Positions 17,130 through 26,793 of a DNA stretch of 64,000 nucleotides are shown in pieces. How positions within the stretch are numbered: position 1 is the stretch's first letter; the number at the start of each line of letters is the position of its first letter. The notes beneath the pieces were generated by a model that saw nothing but the letters and a program-made list of their open reading frames with translations, did not search any database and was not told the DNA's origin. Made by a program: the position numbers and the translations under genes. The DNA comes from Rikenellaceae bacterium (GTDB taxonomy: Bacteria > Bacteroidota > Bacteroidia > Bacteroidales > UBA932), in NCBI GenBank assembly GCA_003542575.1, contig DPKJ01000014.1, positions 456,791 through 520,790 on the forward strand, written 5' to 3'.

Positions 17130-19955
17130 CTATAACCAGCCCTCGCAGCTGCACATTAGGTTACGGTCACCATAACCGTTATCTACCCTTGCAACATGAG
17201 GCCAGAATTTATTGTCTCTGATCCACTCCAGAGGAAAAGCAGCCATCTCTCTCTCATATTTGTGATTCCACTCATTGGCGGTAACCTCACCTGCTGTGTG
17301 TGGAGCATTTTTAAGAGGATTGTCATCTTTATCCAGTATGCCAGCTTTAACGGCTTCGCACTCTGCTTTTATTGAGATCATAGCCTCAATAAAACGATCA
17401 AGCTCTGCCTTTGGCTCACTTTCGGTAGGTTCTACCATTAGTGTTCCTGCAACCGGGAATGAAAGGGTTGGAGCGTGGAATCCGTAATCCATCAGACGTT
17501 TTGCAACATCGGTTGCATCAACGCCATACTCTTTGGCAAAATCTCTTAAATCAAGAATACATTCATGCGCAACCCTTCCGGTTGATCCGGTATAGAGCGT
17601 TTTGAAATGATCTTTTAGCTTAACCGAGACATAGTTGGCATTCAATATTGCCAGCTCTGAAGCCCTCTTGAGACCATCAGGTCCAAGAAGTTTGATGTAT
17701 GCGTGGGTGATAGGCAGGGCCATTGGATATCCGTAAGGTGCTGAGCTGATTGCCCTTGCCCCCTTAGTTGTGCAATTTTCCATAAATGGATGGCATGGTA
17801 GGAATTGTGCAAGCTCCTTTGTTACACAAATCGGACCTATGCCGGGACCGCCACCACCATGAGGAATTGCAAATGTTTTGTGAAGATTCAGGTGACATAC
17901 GTCAGCACCAATGAAGCCCGGATTTGTAAGACCTACCTGAGCATTCATATTTGCTCCGTCCATATAAACCAACCCTCCATTCTCATGGATAATATCCATT
18001 ATCTCCCTTATCTTAACCTCGAATACACCATGTGTAGATGGGTAGGTTATCATTATGCATGATAATCTCTCTTTATTCTCCTGTGCTTTCTGGCGAAGTT
18101 CGTCAACATTGATGTTTCCCATCTGGTCACAAGACACAAGAATGATCTCCATACCTGCCATTGCAGCAGATGCGGGGTTGGTTCCATGAGCCGATGTTGG
18201 AATTATTGCAACGTTTCTGTGTGTGTCACCTTTCGAAAGGTGATACGCCCTTATTGTCATAAGGCCGGCATACTCACCGGCAGCTCCTGAGTTTGGCTGA
18301 AGCGAACAGGCATCAAAGCCGGTAATTTCTGCCAAATCTTGCTCAACCTCTTTAATAATCTGCATATAACCTTCGGCCTGATCTGCAGGTACAAAAGGGT
18401 GCATATTGGTAAGCTCAGACCAACTGAGAGGCATCATCTCAACTGCGGCATTAAGCTTCATTGTGCAAGAACCCAATGGAATCATCGAGTGGGTTAGCGA
18501 AATATCTCTGCGTTCAAGCTTTTTGATATAACGCATAAGTTCTGTCTCAGAGTGGAATTTATTGAAGGTTGCCTCTGTAAGGTATTCGTTTTCACGGGCC
18601 AGGAATATCTCGCCTGCCGGTGCCCCCGGACACTCTTTAATTGAAATTCCGAAAAATGAGAGTATTTTAACAGCCTCCTCACAGTTGGTAAGCTCGTCAA
18701 AGCTCATTTGTACTGTCTTGCTGTTTGGGTAGTAAAAATTGAAACCGTGGTTAAGTGCAGCGGCTTTAATTGCGTCTGCATCAACTCCGGTAACCTGTAT
18801 TGTATCAAAAAATTTATCGGTTATGAGTTTAAAGCCGTTTTTAGTGAGCTCTCCGGCAACACTCTTTGCATATGCGTGAACTCTTGCTGCAATGCTCCTG
18901 AGGCCGTGAGGGCCGTGATAAACAGCGTACATTCCGGTCATAGATGCCATAAGAGCTGTAGCAGTACAGATATTTGAAGTTGCCTTCTCTCTCTTGATGT
19001 GCTGCTCTCTTGTCTGCAATGCCATTCTTAGTGCGGGTTTGCCGAGGCGGTCAACAGAAACGCCTATGATTCTTCCCGGCATATTTCTTTTGTATTCGTC
19101 ACGAGTAGCCATAAAGCCGGCAGTCGGGCCGCCGAATCCCATAGGGAGACCAAACCTTTGTGCTGTTCCAACTGCAATATCAGCTCCCCATGCAGCAGGC
19201 TCTTTTAGCAGACAAAGAGCCAGAAGATCGGTTACAGCTGTAACCAGAATTCCTTTTGAATGGGCTGTTTCACAGAACGAAGAGTAATCTTCAACAGCTC
19301 CGTTTGCTGCAGGGTATTGCAGAACTGCACCAAAACATCTGTCATCAAACTCAAATTTATTGAATTCACCTTTAATAATCTCAATCCCCAGAACCTCTGC
19401 CCTTGTCTCAATTACAGCTATTACCTGAGGGAATGTGTTTGAGTCTATAAAAAGCAGATTTTTGCCCGCCTTTTGTGCCTCCCTTGAACGGAGTTCATAC
19501 ATCATTCTTACTGCTTCAGCTGCTGCAGTAGAGTCGTCCAGCATTGAGCTGTTGGCCATCTTGAAGCCGGTGAGGCTTGCAACCATGGTCTGAAAATTTA
19601 AAAGCGCTTCAAGCCTTCCCTGAGAGATCTCTGCCTGATATGGTGTGTATGATGTGTACCAGCTTGGATTTTCAAATATATTTCTGACTACCGCAGGCAA
19701 CACCCCTGTTCCGTAAAAACCAAGACCTATCAAAGACCTGTAGTTCTTATTTTTAGATGCTGTTCCTTTAAGTTTTGCAAGATATTCGTACTCGCTTAAA
19801 GCTTTGTCAGTTTTCAGAGGAGATTTTAAAAGGATGTCGGCCGGAACAGTTTGCTTTACAAGTTCATCGAGACTCTTTACGCCTATCTCATTAAGCATTT
19901 CATCGATTTCACCTGTTCGCGGACCATTGTGTCTGTCAGCAAAAGGGATTGACAT
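17130..19955 (-). CDS. gcvP: Glycine dehydrogenase (P protein, single-chain)
   Basis: 941 residues, the fused homodimeric P protein carrying both alpha-like and beta-like halves. It decarboxylates glycine with PLP and passes the aminomethyl group to lipoylated H protein. The PLP lysine lies in LNLHKTFAIPHGGGGPG, the glycine-rich motif that defines the family, and the N-terminal YTPYQAEISQGRLEALLNFQ is typical. The gcvT and gcvH genes are not in the window. A TAnnTTTG element lies about 40 bp upstream. Confidence 0.97.
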   Translation of the reverse strand: MSIPFADRHNGPRTGEIDEMLNEIGVKSLDELVKQTVPADILLKSPLKTDKALSEYEYLAKLKGTASKNKNYRSLIGLGFYGTGVLPAVVRNIFENPSWYTSYTPYQAEISQGRLEALLNFQTMVASLTGFKMANSSMLDDSTAAAEAVRMMYELRSREAQKAGKNLLFIDSNTFPQVIAVIETRAEVLGIEIIKGEFNKFEFDDRCFGAVLQYPAANGAVEDYSSFCETAHSKGILVTAVTDLLALCLLKEPAAWGADIAVGTAQRFGLPMGFGGPTAGFMATRDEYKRNMPGRIIGVSVDRLGKPALRMALQTREQHIKREKATSNICTATALMASMTGMYAVYHGPHGLRSIAARVHAYAKSVAGELTKNGFKLITDKFFDTIQVTGVDADAIKAAALNHGFNFYYPNSKTVQMSFDELTNCEEAVKILSFFGISIKECPGAPAGEIFLARENEYLTEATFNKFHSETELMRYIKKLERRDISLTHSMIPLGSCTMKLNAAVEMMPLSWSELTNMHPFVPADQAEGYMQIIKEVEQDLAEITGFDACSLQPNSGAAGEYAGLMTIRAYHLSKGDTHRNVAIIPTSAHGTNPASAAMAGMEIILVSCDQMGNINVDELRQKAQENKERLSCIMITYPSTHGVFEVKIREIMDIIHENGGLVYMDGANMNAQVGLTNPGFIGADVCHLNLHKTFAIPHGGGGPGIGPICVTKELAQFLPCHPFMENCTTKGARAISSAPYGYPMALPITHAYIKLLGPDGLKRASELAILNANYVSVKLKDHFKTLYTGSTGRVAHECILDLRDFAKEYGVDATDVAKRLMDYGFHAPTLSFPVAGTLMVEPTESEPKAELDRFIEAMISIKAECEAVKAGILDKDDNPLKNAPHTAGEVTANEWNHKYEREMAAFPLEWIRDNKFWPHVARVDNGYGDRNLMCSCEGWL

Positions 19956-19994
19956 ATGATATTATTTATTAGGTTTTTAATAACAAATTGTGCA

Positions 19995-20002
19995 CAAATG
20001 TA
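19995..20002 (-). promoter_or_regulatory. -7 promoter element for gcvP
   Basis: Reads TACATTTG on the minus strand, matching TAnnTTTG, about 40 bp upstream of the gcvP ATG. No glycine riboswitch was recognised in this gap. Confidence 0.4.
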
Positions 20003-20019
20003 GTTAAAAAATCATAAAA

Positions 20020-20049
20020 TTTGCTTATTAAAATAATTTCATATTTTTG
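20020..20049 (+). promoter_or_regulatory. Promoter for the carboxyltransferase operon
   Basis: TTTGC at 20020-20024 and TATTTTTG at 20042-20049 are separated by 17 bp, a near-perfect Bacteroidota -33/-7 pair. It overlaps an in-frame GTG at 20047, ruling that out as a start and supporting ATG 20071. Confidence 0.6.
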
Positions 20050-20070
20050 TGCGGAACAAAACTAAAACCT

Positions 20071-21621
20071 ATGAATCTATTAAAAAGAAAAATTTCTGAA
20101 TTGCAGGAAAGGAGAGCCAAAGCCATACAAGGTGGAGGTGAAACCGCCATAGCAAAGCAGATAGCAATGGGTAAGCTTCCCGCCAGGGAGAGAATAAGCC
20201 AGTTGCTTGACCCGGGATCTTTTTTCGAGTATGACCTCTTTATTGAACATGAAGCCAGGGAGTTCGGCATGGAAGGCAAAGATCTGGCAGGTGACGGGGT
20301 TGTAATAGGCACCGGAACTATTCACGGCAGACCGGTTGCAATATACGCCCAGGACTTTACCGTAGCCGGTGGTTCTTTGGGTTCGATGCACGCCCGAAAA
20401 ATTACAAAAATAATGGACTATGCTCTTAGAATGAGAATTCCCATAATAGGGATTAATGACTCAGGTGGAGCGCGTATTCAGGAGGGGGTAAATTCCCTTG
20501 CCGGATACGGAGAAATATTTTTCAGAAATACACTCTCAAGCGGTGTTATACCACAACTCTCTGTAATTCTCGGCCCATGTGCAGGAGGAGCCGTTTACTC
20601 TCCGGCATTAACCGATTTTGTATTTGTTGTAGATAAGATTTCAAAGATGTTTATCACCGGTCCCGAAGTTATAAAGTCGGTTCTGGGAGAAGAGATTGAC
20701 ATGGAATCCCTTGGAGGAGCCCGTGTACACAGCGAAATAACAGGAAATGCACACTTTTTTGCATTGAGTGAAAAGGAGTGCTTTGAACAAATTAAGACAC
20801 TTCTTACCTACATTCCTTCTCACAATGAGTGCAACTGTAATGTTGAAAAGGTGGTTGAACCGGATATTAAAAAGTATAAAATTGAGAAAATTGTACCTGT
20901 AGACCCGACCAAACCTTATGATGTAAGGGATGTAATTAAAGCACTCACAGATGGCTCGAAGTTTTTTGAAGTTCAGGAACTATGGGCTGCAAATATTGTA
21001 ATTGGTTTTGGAAGAATCGCAGGCAGAACTGTTGGATTCGTTTGCAACCAACCTTTGGTATTGGCTGGTGTGCTAGATTGTGATTCAAGCGATAAAGCAG
21101 CAAGGTTTATAAGGTATTGTGATGCCTTTAACATTCCGATAGTTACCCTTGAAGATCTGCCGGGATATCTTCCGGGAGTTGACCAGGAGCATGCCGGTGT
21201 AATCCGCCACGGAGCAAAACTTCTCTATGCATATAGTGAAGCAACAGTTCCTAAGGTTACCATTATTCTCAGAAAGGCATACGGTGGTGGTTATATTGCA
21301 ATGAACTCACGCCACCTTAGGGCAGATTTTGTTTTCGCGTGGCCACTGGCAGAGATTGCCGTTATGGGTCCGGAGGGTGCTGCAAACATTATCTTCAGAA
21401 AAGAGATATCAGAGGCAGCAGATCCCGAAGCAATGAGGAAACTTAAGGTTGAGGAGTACAAGAAAAAGTTTGCAAATCCTTATGTAGCAGCTGCAAAAGG
21501 ATATATTGACGCTGTTATTGATCCTTCAGAAACCAGAAAGTTCCTTATTCATTCGTTTGATGTTTCTTCACACAAGGTAGTTAAAAGACCTTCAAAGAAA
21601 CATGGTATTCCACCATTTTAA
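20071..21621 (+). CDS. Acyl-CoA carboxylase, carboxyltransferase subunit
   Basis: 516 residues, the usual length of PccB/MmdA-type biotin-dependent carboxyltransferases. Two crotonase-like halves carry oxyanion-hole motifs: GGSLGSMHARK and NDSGGARIQEG in the N half, and AYGGGYIAMNS in the C half. Likely it moves a carboxyl group between biotin and propionyl-CoA/methylmalonyl-CoA (propionate branch) or a similar acyl-CoA. It is followed 56 bp later by a biotin carrier gene, but no biotin carboxylase or membrane decarboxylase subunit is adjacent. Direction and substrate therefore stay open. Confidence 0.9.
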   Translation: MNLLKRKISELQERRAKAIQGGGETAIAKQIAMGKLPARERISQLLDPGSFFEYDLFIEHEAREFGMEGKDLAGDGVVIGTGTIHGRPVAIYAQDFTVAGGSLGSMHARKITKIMDYALRMRIPIIGINDSGGARIQEGVNSLAGYGEIFFRNTLSSGVIPQLSVILGPCAGGAVYSPALTDFVFVVDKISKMFITGPEVIKSVLGEEIDMESLGGARVHSEITGNAHFFALSEKECFEQIKTLLTYIPSHNECNCNVEKVVEPDIKKYKIEKIVPVDPTKPYDVRDVIKALTDGSKFFEVQELWAANIVIGFGRIAGRTVGFVCNQPLVLAGVLDCDSSDKAARFIRYCDAFNIPIVTLEDLPGYLPGVDQEHAGVIRHGAKLLYAYSEATVPKVTIILRKAYGGGYIAMNSRHLRADFVFAWPLAEIAVMGPEGAANIIFRKEISEAADPEAMRKLKVEEYKKKFANPYVAAAKGYIDAVIDPSETRKFLIHSFDVSSHKVVKRPSKKHGIPPF

Positions 21622-21677
21622 AAAGAGAATACTCTTTTTGAAAAATCACGGAGTTACTTACTAATAAACGAATCGGT

Positions 21678-22211
21678 ATGAAAATATCTGAGAAAAGGGC
21701 ACTTGTCCTTAAAAGGCAAAAAGCCAATGAGAAAGAGCTGGCCAAAAAGAAGAAAGAGCAGGAGAGAGAGGCCAAAAAGCTGAAAAAGACAGCTGAAAGA
21801 GAGAAAAAATTAATGGAAAAGGAGAAAATTGAAAAACTGAAGTATGATGTTATTCAGGTTTTCCCCAATGCAAGAATGTACAAAACTACGCTCACGAAAA
21901 AATATATCGATCGCAAAGTGTGGCAAAGACCTGACCCTCAGGAGGTAAAGTCAATTATCCCAGGTGTGGTAACCTCCCTTGAAATTAAAGAGGGTGACCA
22001 TGTTATAAAAGGAAATCACATCATGACATTCGAGGCTATGAAGATGCAGAATCTTGTTTTGGCTCCTTTTGACGGTACAATTGAAAAGATATTTGTAAAG
22101 GAGGGAGAAAAGGTACCTAAAGGAGGGCTAATGCTGTTCCTGAAATCGGATAAAGAGTTTGAAATTATTATGGACAGAGCTACTTCCACCGATCTAGGTC
22201 TAATCGAATAA
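21678..22211 (+). CDS. Biotin carrier protein with lysine-rich N-terminal helix
   Basis: 177 residues. The C-terminal 80 residues form a biotinyl domain with the biotinylation motif FEAMKMQN (Lys modified) flanked by the usual PGVV and EGEKV turns. The N-terminal 60 residues are almost entirely Lys/Glu/Arg with heptad-like spacing, predicted as a charged helix or coiled coil, probably for docking to partner subunits. It is likely the biotin subunit for the upstream carboxyltransferase. Its 3' end overlaps the convergent rodA by 32 bp. Confidence 0.85.
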   Translation: MKISEKRALVLKRQKANEKELAKKKKEQEREAKKLKKTAEREKKLMEKEKIEKLKYDVIQVFPNARMYKTTLTKKYIDRKVWQRPDPQEVKSIIPGVVTSLEIKEGDHVIKGNHIMTFEAMKMQNLVLAPFDGTIEKIFVKEGEKVPKGGLMLFLKSDKEFEIIMDRATSTDLGLIE

Positions 22212-23604
22212 AGATAAACAAAAATAGCGTAAAGCTCCATAGAGATGATCCCCCGTAGCTCACAAAGGGCAGGGGGATTCCTATTACGGGCATAATCCCG
22301 ATTGTCATTCCAATATTTATGAGAAAGTGCATAAACATTATTGATGCAAGGGAGTAACCAAATATACGGTTAAAGTTGTCTCTCTGCTTTTCTGCCAGAT
22401 TAACAATTCTTATAATCATAAAGAGGAAGACCATTATGAGCGCGGTCGACCCCAAAAAGCCCCACTCTTCTCCTACCGTGCAGAATATGAAATCTGTACT
22501 TTGTTCTGGAACAAAATTATATTTTGTCTGAGTTCCTTTAAGGAATCCCTTGCCGCTGAGTCCCCCTGAGCCTATGGCAATTTTTGACTGGTGTACATTG
22601 TAACCGGCCCCTTTAAGATCGACATTTATTCCCAAAAGGTTCTCTATTCTTGCTCTTTGGTGGTCTTTAAGTACCCTTTCAAAAAAGAACTCAACTGAAA
22701 AGACTAGCAGAACAGCTCCAATAAAAGAGAGAGTAGCCAGCCACATTCCCGGAAACTTATGTTTTACACTAGAGTAAATATGATACACAAAGGCAGGCAC
22801 AATAAAAACTGCAAGCCAGGCTTCATCGGGTAATACAATACGTTCTGCAACAAATCCAATCTCCCCGATTCGGGGAGTGAGAATCATAACAGGTACCGAA
22901 ACGCATAAAAACAATATGTGGAGAAAGATTCTTCGCATTATTATTCCCCTTGATACTACCAGCAGGGCAAACATAACGATAAGTGCTGCAAACGGAGAGA
23001 TACTGAGGGTTATCAAAAAGATCATGATAGCCAGAATGCCAAACATTATATACCATCCGCTAAGACCCTCCCTGAAAAGCATAAAGATAAATGCAAGAAA
23101 GACAAGAGCCGATCCTGTCTCTTTCTGCATTACAATGATTGCCATGGGCAAAAGTATAACAGCAATAATTCTGAGGATACTCTTTGTAGATTTAATCCTG
23201 AACTGATGACTGCTCATCATTGCTGCCAAAGCCAGAGTGGTGGCTATTTTTGCCACCTCTGCGGGTTGAAAACGAACAGGCCCGAATTCGAACCACGAGC
23301 GGGAACCGTTGACCTCTATTCCCAAAAAGATAACGGCTACAAGCAGTAGCATGCTCAATCCATAAATAATCCAGGCTAATGTGCTGTATAATCTTGAGTT
23401 GACAAGAAAAAGCACAACAAAGGCAATAACAAACGATGTCACAATCCAGATAAACTGCATTCCGTAACGTTGGGTAATATCAAAGATCTGAGCATGATCT
23501 TCGTCATAAACTGCAGAAAATATGCTTATCCACCCTACGAAAGTGAGAATCAGATAGCAAATAATCAGAGGCCAGTCAAGTTTCCGGTAATCGTAATTCT
23601 TCAT
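22180..23604 (-). CDS. rodA: RodA, SEDS peptidoglycan glycosyltransferase
   Basis: 474 residues, polytopic. A SEDS-family enzyme that polymerises lipid II during lateral wall synthesis, working with PBP2. Typical segments are RFQPAEVAKIATTLALAAMM, the long periplasmic loop with GSGGLSGKGFLKGTQTKYNFVPEQSTDFIF, and the C-terminal GIPLPFVSYGGSSLWS. It is somewhat longer than E. coli RodA, due to extra central helices, which I recall as usual for Bacteroidota. It is the last gene of the purH-mre-mrdA-rodA operon, 9 bp after mrdA. Confidence 0.96.
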   Translation of the reverse strand: MKNYDYRKLDWPLIICYLILTFVGWISIFSAVYDEDHAQIFDITQRYGMQFIWIVTSFVIAFVVLFLVNSRLYSTLAWIIYGLSMLLLVAVIFLGIEVNGSRSWFEFGPVRFQPAEVAKIATTLALAAMMSSHQFRIKSTKSILRIIAVILLPMAIIVMQKETGSALVFLAFIFMLFREGLSGWYIMFGILAIMIFLITLSISPFAALIVMFALLVVSRGIIMRRIFLHILFLCVSVPVMILTPRIGEIGFVAERIVLPDEAWLAVFIVPAFVYHIYSSVKHKFPGMWLATLSFIGAVLLVFSVEFFFERVLKDHQRARIENLLGINVDLKGAGYNVHQSKIAIGSGGLSGKGFLKGTQTKYNFVPEQSTDFIFCTVGEEWGFLGSTALIMVFLFMIIRIVNLAEKQRDNFNRIFGYSLASIMFMHFLINIGMTIGIMPVIGIPLPFVSYGGSSLWSFTLFLFIFIRLDLDRWK

Positions 23605-23613
23605 AATACCCGC

Positions 23614-25446
23614 CTACTTTAATACATTTCTAATCAAATTGCCCTGTATCACATATGCCTCCAGGTCTTTTCTGTCAACCTTCTGGTTTAGGTATCTTTC
23701 AACCAAAAGTGACGCAATTGGGGCAGCCCATGTTGCGCCAAATCCTGCATTTTCTATATAAGCTGCTACAGCTATTTTGGGGTTGTCTTTTGGAGCAAAG
23801 CAGATAAATACTGAGTGGTCTTTGCCGTGGGGGTTCTGAGATGTTCCTGTTTTACCACAGATATCCAGACCCTTAACAGCGGCTATTCTTGCAGTTGCTC
23901 CTGAACCGGGAGGTGAGTTAACTGCCAGATACATTCCGTCAATAACCTCAAGGAAGTGTTCCGGTTTAACCTTTGTAAAATTTTTCTCTGTAAACTTCGA
24001 ATTTATCAGAGTATCGGGGGAGCCTTTTACAATATGGGGAGTGTAGTAGTGCCCTCTGTTTGCAATTGTTGCTGCTAGATTTGCCAAGTGCAGGGGGGTT
24101 GTACCAATCTCTCCCTGTCCTATTGCCAGAGATATTATCGAAAGGGAGCTCCACCTGTTTTTACCGTGAATTCTGTCGTAAGTTTCAGTTGAGGGAAGTG
24201 TACCACCCTGTTCTGCATGAAAATCGGTGTTGAGTTTGCTGCCAAACCCAAAGCTCTCAACCAACTCTTTCCACCTGTTGAATCCGGCTGCTACATTTGG
24301 ATATTTGGGATTGTCAATAATATTCCTGAACACATAGCAATAGTATGTGTTACAAGACATGTAAATTGATTGAGTAAGGTCTGTGGGAGATGGGTGTGGG
24401 TGACATCCGACACCTCTGCCTACGGGGTATCTGCCTGCACAAGAGTACCTTGTGTCATGATTTAAAACTCCCTCTTCCAGTCCGATAAGTGCATTTACAA
24501 GTTTAAAAACCGAGCCCGGAGGGTAAGGTGACATAACCGCCCGGTTGAACATCGGTTTTAGTGGATCGGCTGAAATCTCTCCAAAATACTTATTTATCTG
24601 GGCAAGTTTGTCAATATCTATTCCCGGACTTGAGACAAGAGTAAGTATCTCTCCTGTAGAAGGTTCTATGGCTACAAGACTCCCCACTTTGTTGCTCATG
24701 AGCAACTCACCGTACTGCTGCAGCTCTCCATCAATAGAGCTTGTTATGCTTTTGCCCGGAATGGCATCAAGGTCGTACTGCCCATCAGAGAATGAGGCCT
24801 TTACCTTGTTATGAACATCCCGCAAAAAGATATTATACCCCTTTTTCCCCTTAAGAATATGCTCATAGGATCGCTCAATTCCGGTCCTTCCAACATAATC
24901 ACCTCTGCGGTAATCGGGATTCAAGCGTAGAAATGTTGTGTCAACTTCTGAAATATATCCAAAAAGGTTGGCACCTGCGCTAAAGGGATAATTTCGGATT
25001 GTTCTTGAAACTGCGCTGAAACCCGGAAATTTATATGATTTTTCAAGGAATAGTGTGTATTGCCACCCGGGAACCTGTTTTACAAAGGGAAGTGACTGAT
25101 AGCCTATTCTTCTGCGATCTCTGTGGTACTCTTTGAGTTTAGCTCTTACGTCGTTTATGTCGAGATTAAAAACCGAACAAAGGTCTGCAGTGTCCAGCCC
25201 CTTTACCTCAAGAGGGGTAATCATAATGTCGTAAGCTGTTTCGTTACCAACGAGTATTTTTCCGTTTCTGTCAAGAATGAGCCCTCTGGCAGGATATCTT
25301 ATATCATAACGGAATGCGTTATTACTGGCATTAATCTTATACTCTTCGTCAAGTATTTGTAAGTTAAAGAGCTGCACAATATAGATAAGAGCCACGGCAA
25401 TTGCCCCGACTGTCAGTATTGTCTTTTTATCAAACGTAAATGCCAT
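23614..25446 (-). CDS. mrdA: Penicillin-binding protein 2 (class B)
   Basis: 610 residues. An N-terminal membrane anchor (about residues 10-28) is followed by a dimerisation domain and a transpeptidase domain. Transpeptidase motifs are present: SVFK (SxxK, in PPGSVFKLVNA), SCN (SxN, in MSCNTYYCY) and KTGTSQ (KTG). It cross-links peptidoglycan during elongation with RodA. It sits between mreD and rodA with 11 and 9 bp gaps, consistent with one elongasome transcript. Confidence 0.96.
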   Translation of the reverse strand: MAFTFDKKTILTVGAIAVALIYIVQLFNLQILDEEYKINASNNAFRYDIRYPARGLILDRNGKILVGNETAYDIMITPLEVKGLDTADLCSVFNLDINDVRAKLKEYHRDRRRIGYQSLPFVKQVPGWQYTLFLEKSYKFPGFSAVSRTIRNYPFSAGANLFGYISEVDTTFLRLNPDYRRGDYVGRTGIERSYEHILKGKKGYNIFLRDVHNKVKASFSDGQYDLDAIPGKSITSSIDGELQQYGELLMSNKVGSLVAIEPSTGEILTLVSSPGIDIDKLAQINKYFGEISADPLKPMFNRAVMSPYPPGSVFKLVNALIGLEEGVLNHDTRYSCAGRYPVGRGVGCHPHPSPTDLTQSIYMSCNTYYCYVFRNIIDNPKYPNVAAGFNRWKELVESFGFGSKLNTDFHAEQGGTLPSTETYDRIHGKNRWSSLSIISLAIGQGEIGTTPLHLANLAATIANRGHYYTPHIVKGSPDTLINSKFTEKNFTKVKPEHFLEVIDGMYLAVNSPPGSGATARIAAVKGLDICGKTGTSQNPHGKDHSVFICFAPKDNPKIAVAAYIENAGFGATWAAPIASLLVERYLNQKVDRKDLEAYVIQGNLIRNVLK

Positions 25447-25457
25447 TTGTATGCTCT

Positions 25458-25973
25458 TTAACGCATCAATTTATAAAAAAGGCTGTATTCTACAAGCATT
25501 ATCAGTAAAGTATTTACAGCAATGCTTACAAACAGGCGGGGAAGATTGTAGATAAAGTGGGTGAAGCCCAGACTCTCAGCCATTGAAAAAAAGATATGAT
25601 GTATTGTGAGCAAAATGAGTGCATATAAAGCAAATTTTGCATAGCCAAGCTGAGCAAGACCCGGCCTGATCTGATTTTCAAGGTCCCCTTTACGGCTGAC
25701 AGCTTTAAAAATCTGAGGTTGAAGCAGGGCCATTACAAGTGACGCCGAACTGTTCAGCCCCATTATTGAGTTGGTAAAATAATCCACCGCAAGACCCATT
25801 GCAAATGCCCATAAAAGGAGTCTGTTCACAGGTGTATTTATGGGTAGTGTAAAAATGAAAAGAGGATATACTGCAATAAACAAGAGTGGCCCAAAATCGA
25901 CAAGACCGCTCAGCATAATCTGAACCAAAAGCAGAGTGACAAATGATATAAGTATGTTACCTCTTAGCTTCAT
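25458..25973 (-). CDS. mreD: Rod shape-determining protein MreD
   Basis: 171 residues, almost wholly hydrophobic with five to six predicted helices. The sequence is poorly conserved, so the call rests largely on position between mreC and mrdA plus length and the VDYFTNSIMGLNSSASLVMA segment typical of MreD. It overlaps mreC by 17 bp, suggesting translational coupling. Confidence 0.9.
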   Translation of the reverse strand: MKLRGNILISFVTLLLVQIMLSGLVDFGPLLFIAVYPLFIFTLPINTPVNRLLLWAFAMGLAVDYFTNSIMGLNSSASLVMALLQPQIFKAVSRKGDLENQIRPGLAQLGYAKFALYALILLTIHHIFFSMAESLGFTHFIYNLPRLFVSIAVNTLLIMLVEYSLFYKLMR

Positions 25974-26787
25974 TCTCTTTTAAAAATTGATTAAGCTCAT
26001 TTTGTTTATTGTTAACCACTACACTTACATAACGTAGTGAATTGAAATTCTGGAACAACTTTACCTGAAAATTGTGATACGATCCCATTATTACAGATGA
26101 ACGCCTTATTGTGCCCAGGGGAACATCTGGAGGGTATAATGTTGAGAATCCGCTTGTAAACACCGTGTCTCCAATCGATACACGAATATGGTAAGGTACT
26201 TCAGTTAAAGTTGCATAGTCTGAACTTCGTCCCTCCCAAACAAGTGGGCCAAATGCTCCTGATGGTTCAATTCTCGCACTTACACTTTGATTGATGTTTA
26301 AAAAAGAGATTATGTATGAATAATTATCAGATACAGAGCTTACAACTCCCACAACCCCTTCGGGAGATATAACTCCCATGTCTTTTTGGATTCCGTGTTT
26401 TCTCCCTCTGTTAATGATTATATAGTTGTTAAGCTTGTTTGTGCTGTTGGAGATAATCTTTGCGGGGATATATGTAAAGTCAGGGGTTACCGATAAAAAC
26501 CCCTCAAGTGTGTCACCCATCTCTGCTTTAGCTTTGTATAGTGACAATTGCTCTCTAAGGCGTTGGTTTTCATTGATAAGAACTTCGTTTTTCTCTCTTA
26601 ACCCAAAATAGTACCTCACATCAGAAGTGGCTGAAGATATGCCTGATTTAAAATACATTAACGCACCACTAATCTTAACCCTTTGAAATACGCTGTCATT
26701 TGCAATAAATAAAATTGAAACAACCTCAAGGGTAAGAAAGAGGATAATGGTGGCAAGGCCGCGTAGAATAGGAGATCTTCCCCACAT
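25957..26787 (-). CDS. mreC: Rod shape-determining protein MreC
   Basis: 276 residues: one N-terminal membrane helix, a coiled-coil segment (about residues 60-90, NEVLINENQRLREQLSLYKA), then a periplasmic beta-barrel with NRGRKHGIQKDMGVISPEGVVG, the MreC hallmark. It bridges MreB filaments and the periplasmic wall enzymes. It lies 6 bp after mreB. Confidence 0.95.
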   Translation of the reverse strand: MWGRSPILRGLATIILFLTLEVVSILFIANDSVFQRVKISGALMYFKSGISSATSDVRYYFGLREKNEVLINENQRLREQLSLYKAKAEMGDTLEGFLSVTPDFTYIPAKIISNSTNKLNNYIIINRGRKHGIQKDMGVISPEGVVGVVSSVSDNYSYIISFLNINQSVSARIEPSGAFGPLVWEGRSSDYATLTEVPYHIRVSIGDTVFTSGFSTLYPPDVPLGTIRRSSVIMGSYHNFQVKLFQNFNSLRYVSVVVNNKQNELNQFLKENEAKR

Positions 26788-26793
26788 TTACAT

